Shown here: positions 62,993 through 64,000 of the stretch, one piece after another
How positions within the stretch are numbered: position 1 is the stretch's first letter
How the letters are laid out: every line of letters begins with the position of its first letter
Translations under genes and position numbers: made by a program
Assembly: GCF_901709675.1 (NCBI RefSeq)
Contig: NC_051097.1
Location: 11,820,039-11,884,038 of the forward strand
Direction: 5' to 3'
DNA: 64,000 bases
DNA from: Syngnathus acus
Lineage: Eukaryota > Chordata > Actinopteri > Syngnathiformes > Syngnathidae
The notes under the pieces: generated by a model
Told to the model about the DNA's origin: nothing
The model's database searches: none
What the model saw: the letters and a program-made list of their open reading frames with translations, nothing else

Positions 62993-64000
62993 GTTAGCCA
63001 ACCGCCGAGCCCCGCCTCCCACTTGCCGTTGTTCTTCTGCTGCCGGACCTCGGAGACGGCGACCGATGGGCTCGTCGGGCCCGGCAGCCATTGCTCCGCC
63101 CGGCTCGGCCTGGCTCGGCCTGGCTCGGCTCGCTGTGGAGTTTTGCTCAGTGGGAGTCCAAATGGTTTCATATGTTTGTTTGACTTTGTCTCTTTGCAGG
63201 AGGTTCACTGGTAGCCAGTTGAAGCTAGCCAAATCTAGATGGACTGTTGAGAATAAAAGCATTGGCTGGACTGATGGAAGGAAGCAGGAGGGGGCGAGGG
63301 AAGGGAAAAAAAGAAAGAGAGAGAGAGAGAAAGAGAGAGAGAGGGAGAGGGACTGCCATCTCCACTTGGACTCTTTTTTTTGCCTTTTTCTTTTTCAAGG
63401 CCTTGCTCATTTGATTGGGGGGGGACGGGACGGGGGGGCGTCACTGGACTATCCCATGAAGGGGCGGGGCGGGGGGTGGACAATTTGTCCAGTCTGGTAA
63501 CCCATGGACCTGATCAAACGACCCCGCATCCTCCCAATGAGGGAGAGAGAACACTTGAAAACGTCTTTGACGCGCTGGCACGCACCGAACGAGGACGTTT
63601 TGTCGCGGTGTGTGTGCGTGCGTGTGCGTGCGTGCGTGCGCGGGTGTGTTGCTCTCTGCCGAACTCTAAAGTGTGTATTTGATGGACTAAAGAGAGTCTG
63701 GGGGGGTTGGGGCTTGTCTTTGGGGACTGACAGGACTGCAGACCCCCCAACCCCCCCCCCCCCCCACCCGTTCAAAGTAAGAGGCTTTGTTTGAACAAGC
63801 CGTTATCATGGTGGACGCAGATGTGGAAAGAAAGAAACTTTGTAGACTCCCAAGTCCACTTTTACACCTCAAGCGGTATGTTGACCCCTGCCTGGCCTTT
63901 GATTTTCTTTTGCAAGTCTACCATGACACTTTTTCTTGTTGTTATTCTCGCAAAGATTCGGAAGCGTTACCGTGCACCCCATTGTCGACACGTTGTCAAC
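62993..64000. other. Region 3' of the last clear ythdc1 exon
   Basis: Holds (CGGCT)-type pentamers at about 63101-63128, an in-frame acceptor at 63198, a GA-rich run at about 63310-63350, AATAAA at about 63251-63256, a (GTGC)n run near 63609-63645 and G/C homopolymers. No homologous ythdc1 exon or other gene could be supported. Confidence 0.45.

Overview
This 64 kb window is vertebrate nuclear DNA, almost certainly from a teleost fish with a compact genome. Genes are split into many short exons by mostly 70-400 bp GT-AG introns, the encoded proteins are clear vertebrate orthologues, and intergenic gaps are 0.3-2 kb. Fish-type interspersed repeats, a tRNA-derived SINE, a TIR element and many long microsatellites fill the remaining space. 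A percomorph, possibly syngnathid, source is a guess from repeat style and zinc-finger gene structure. No operons, CRISPR arrays, phage genes or rRNA/tRNA genes were seen. Exon edges were placed by hand from splice signals, codon phase and remembered family sequence, so single edges may be off by a base or two. For most genes the summed exons keep phase and give the family length.

Layout, left to right: the 3' end of ddx56 (+, cut by the window edge); aebp1 (-, 20 coding exons, 987 aa); ash2l (+, 588 aa); a GRK4/5/6-type receptor kinase gene (-, 564 aa) with a DNA-transposon-like element and a very long tetranucleotide repeat in its introns; two tandem C2H2 zinc-finger genes (+, 7 and 9 fingers); an intronless rsph3 (-); actr1b (-, 376 aa, complete); wdr36 (+, 885 aa); pisd (+, 382 aa); a two-exon RING-finger gene (-); a small unrecognised gene (-); fer (+, with a one-base deletion in the exon before the kinase domain); cdc26 (-); prpf4 (+, 510 aa); an intronless ufc1 (-); and ythdc1 (+, the 3' end not resolved before the window ends).

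Several neighbours are divergent pairs likely to share promoter regions: aebp1/ash2l, actr1b/wdr36, cdc26/prpf4 and ufc1/ythdc1. cdc26/prpf4 and ddx56/aebp1 are also close neighbours in human. The genes do not form one pathway. They cover ribosome biogenesis (ddx56, wdr36), chromatin and RNA processing (ash2l, prpf4, ythdc1), signalling kinases (grk, fer), the cytoskeleton and cilia (actr1b, rsph3), protein modification (cdc26, ufc1, the RING gene), lipid metabolism (pisd) and extracellular matrix (aebp1).

The observations most worth a second look are the fer frameshift, the intronless rsph3 and ufc1 genes, the missing YTHDC1 tail, the stop codon sitting exactly at a splice donor in the GRK gene, two GC-AG introns, a candidate 18-nt microexon in ash2l, and two small unassigned proteins with cysteine-rich tails. 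I found no convincing wholly new biological system.
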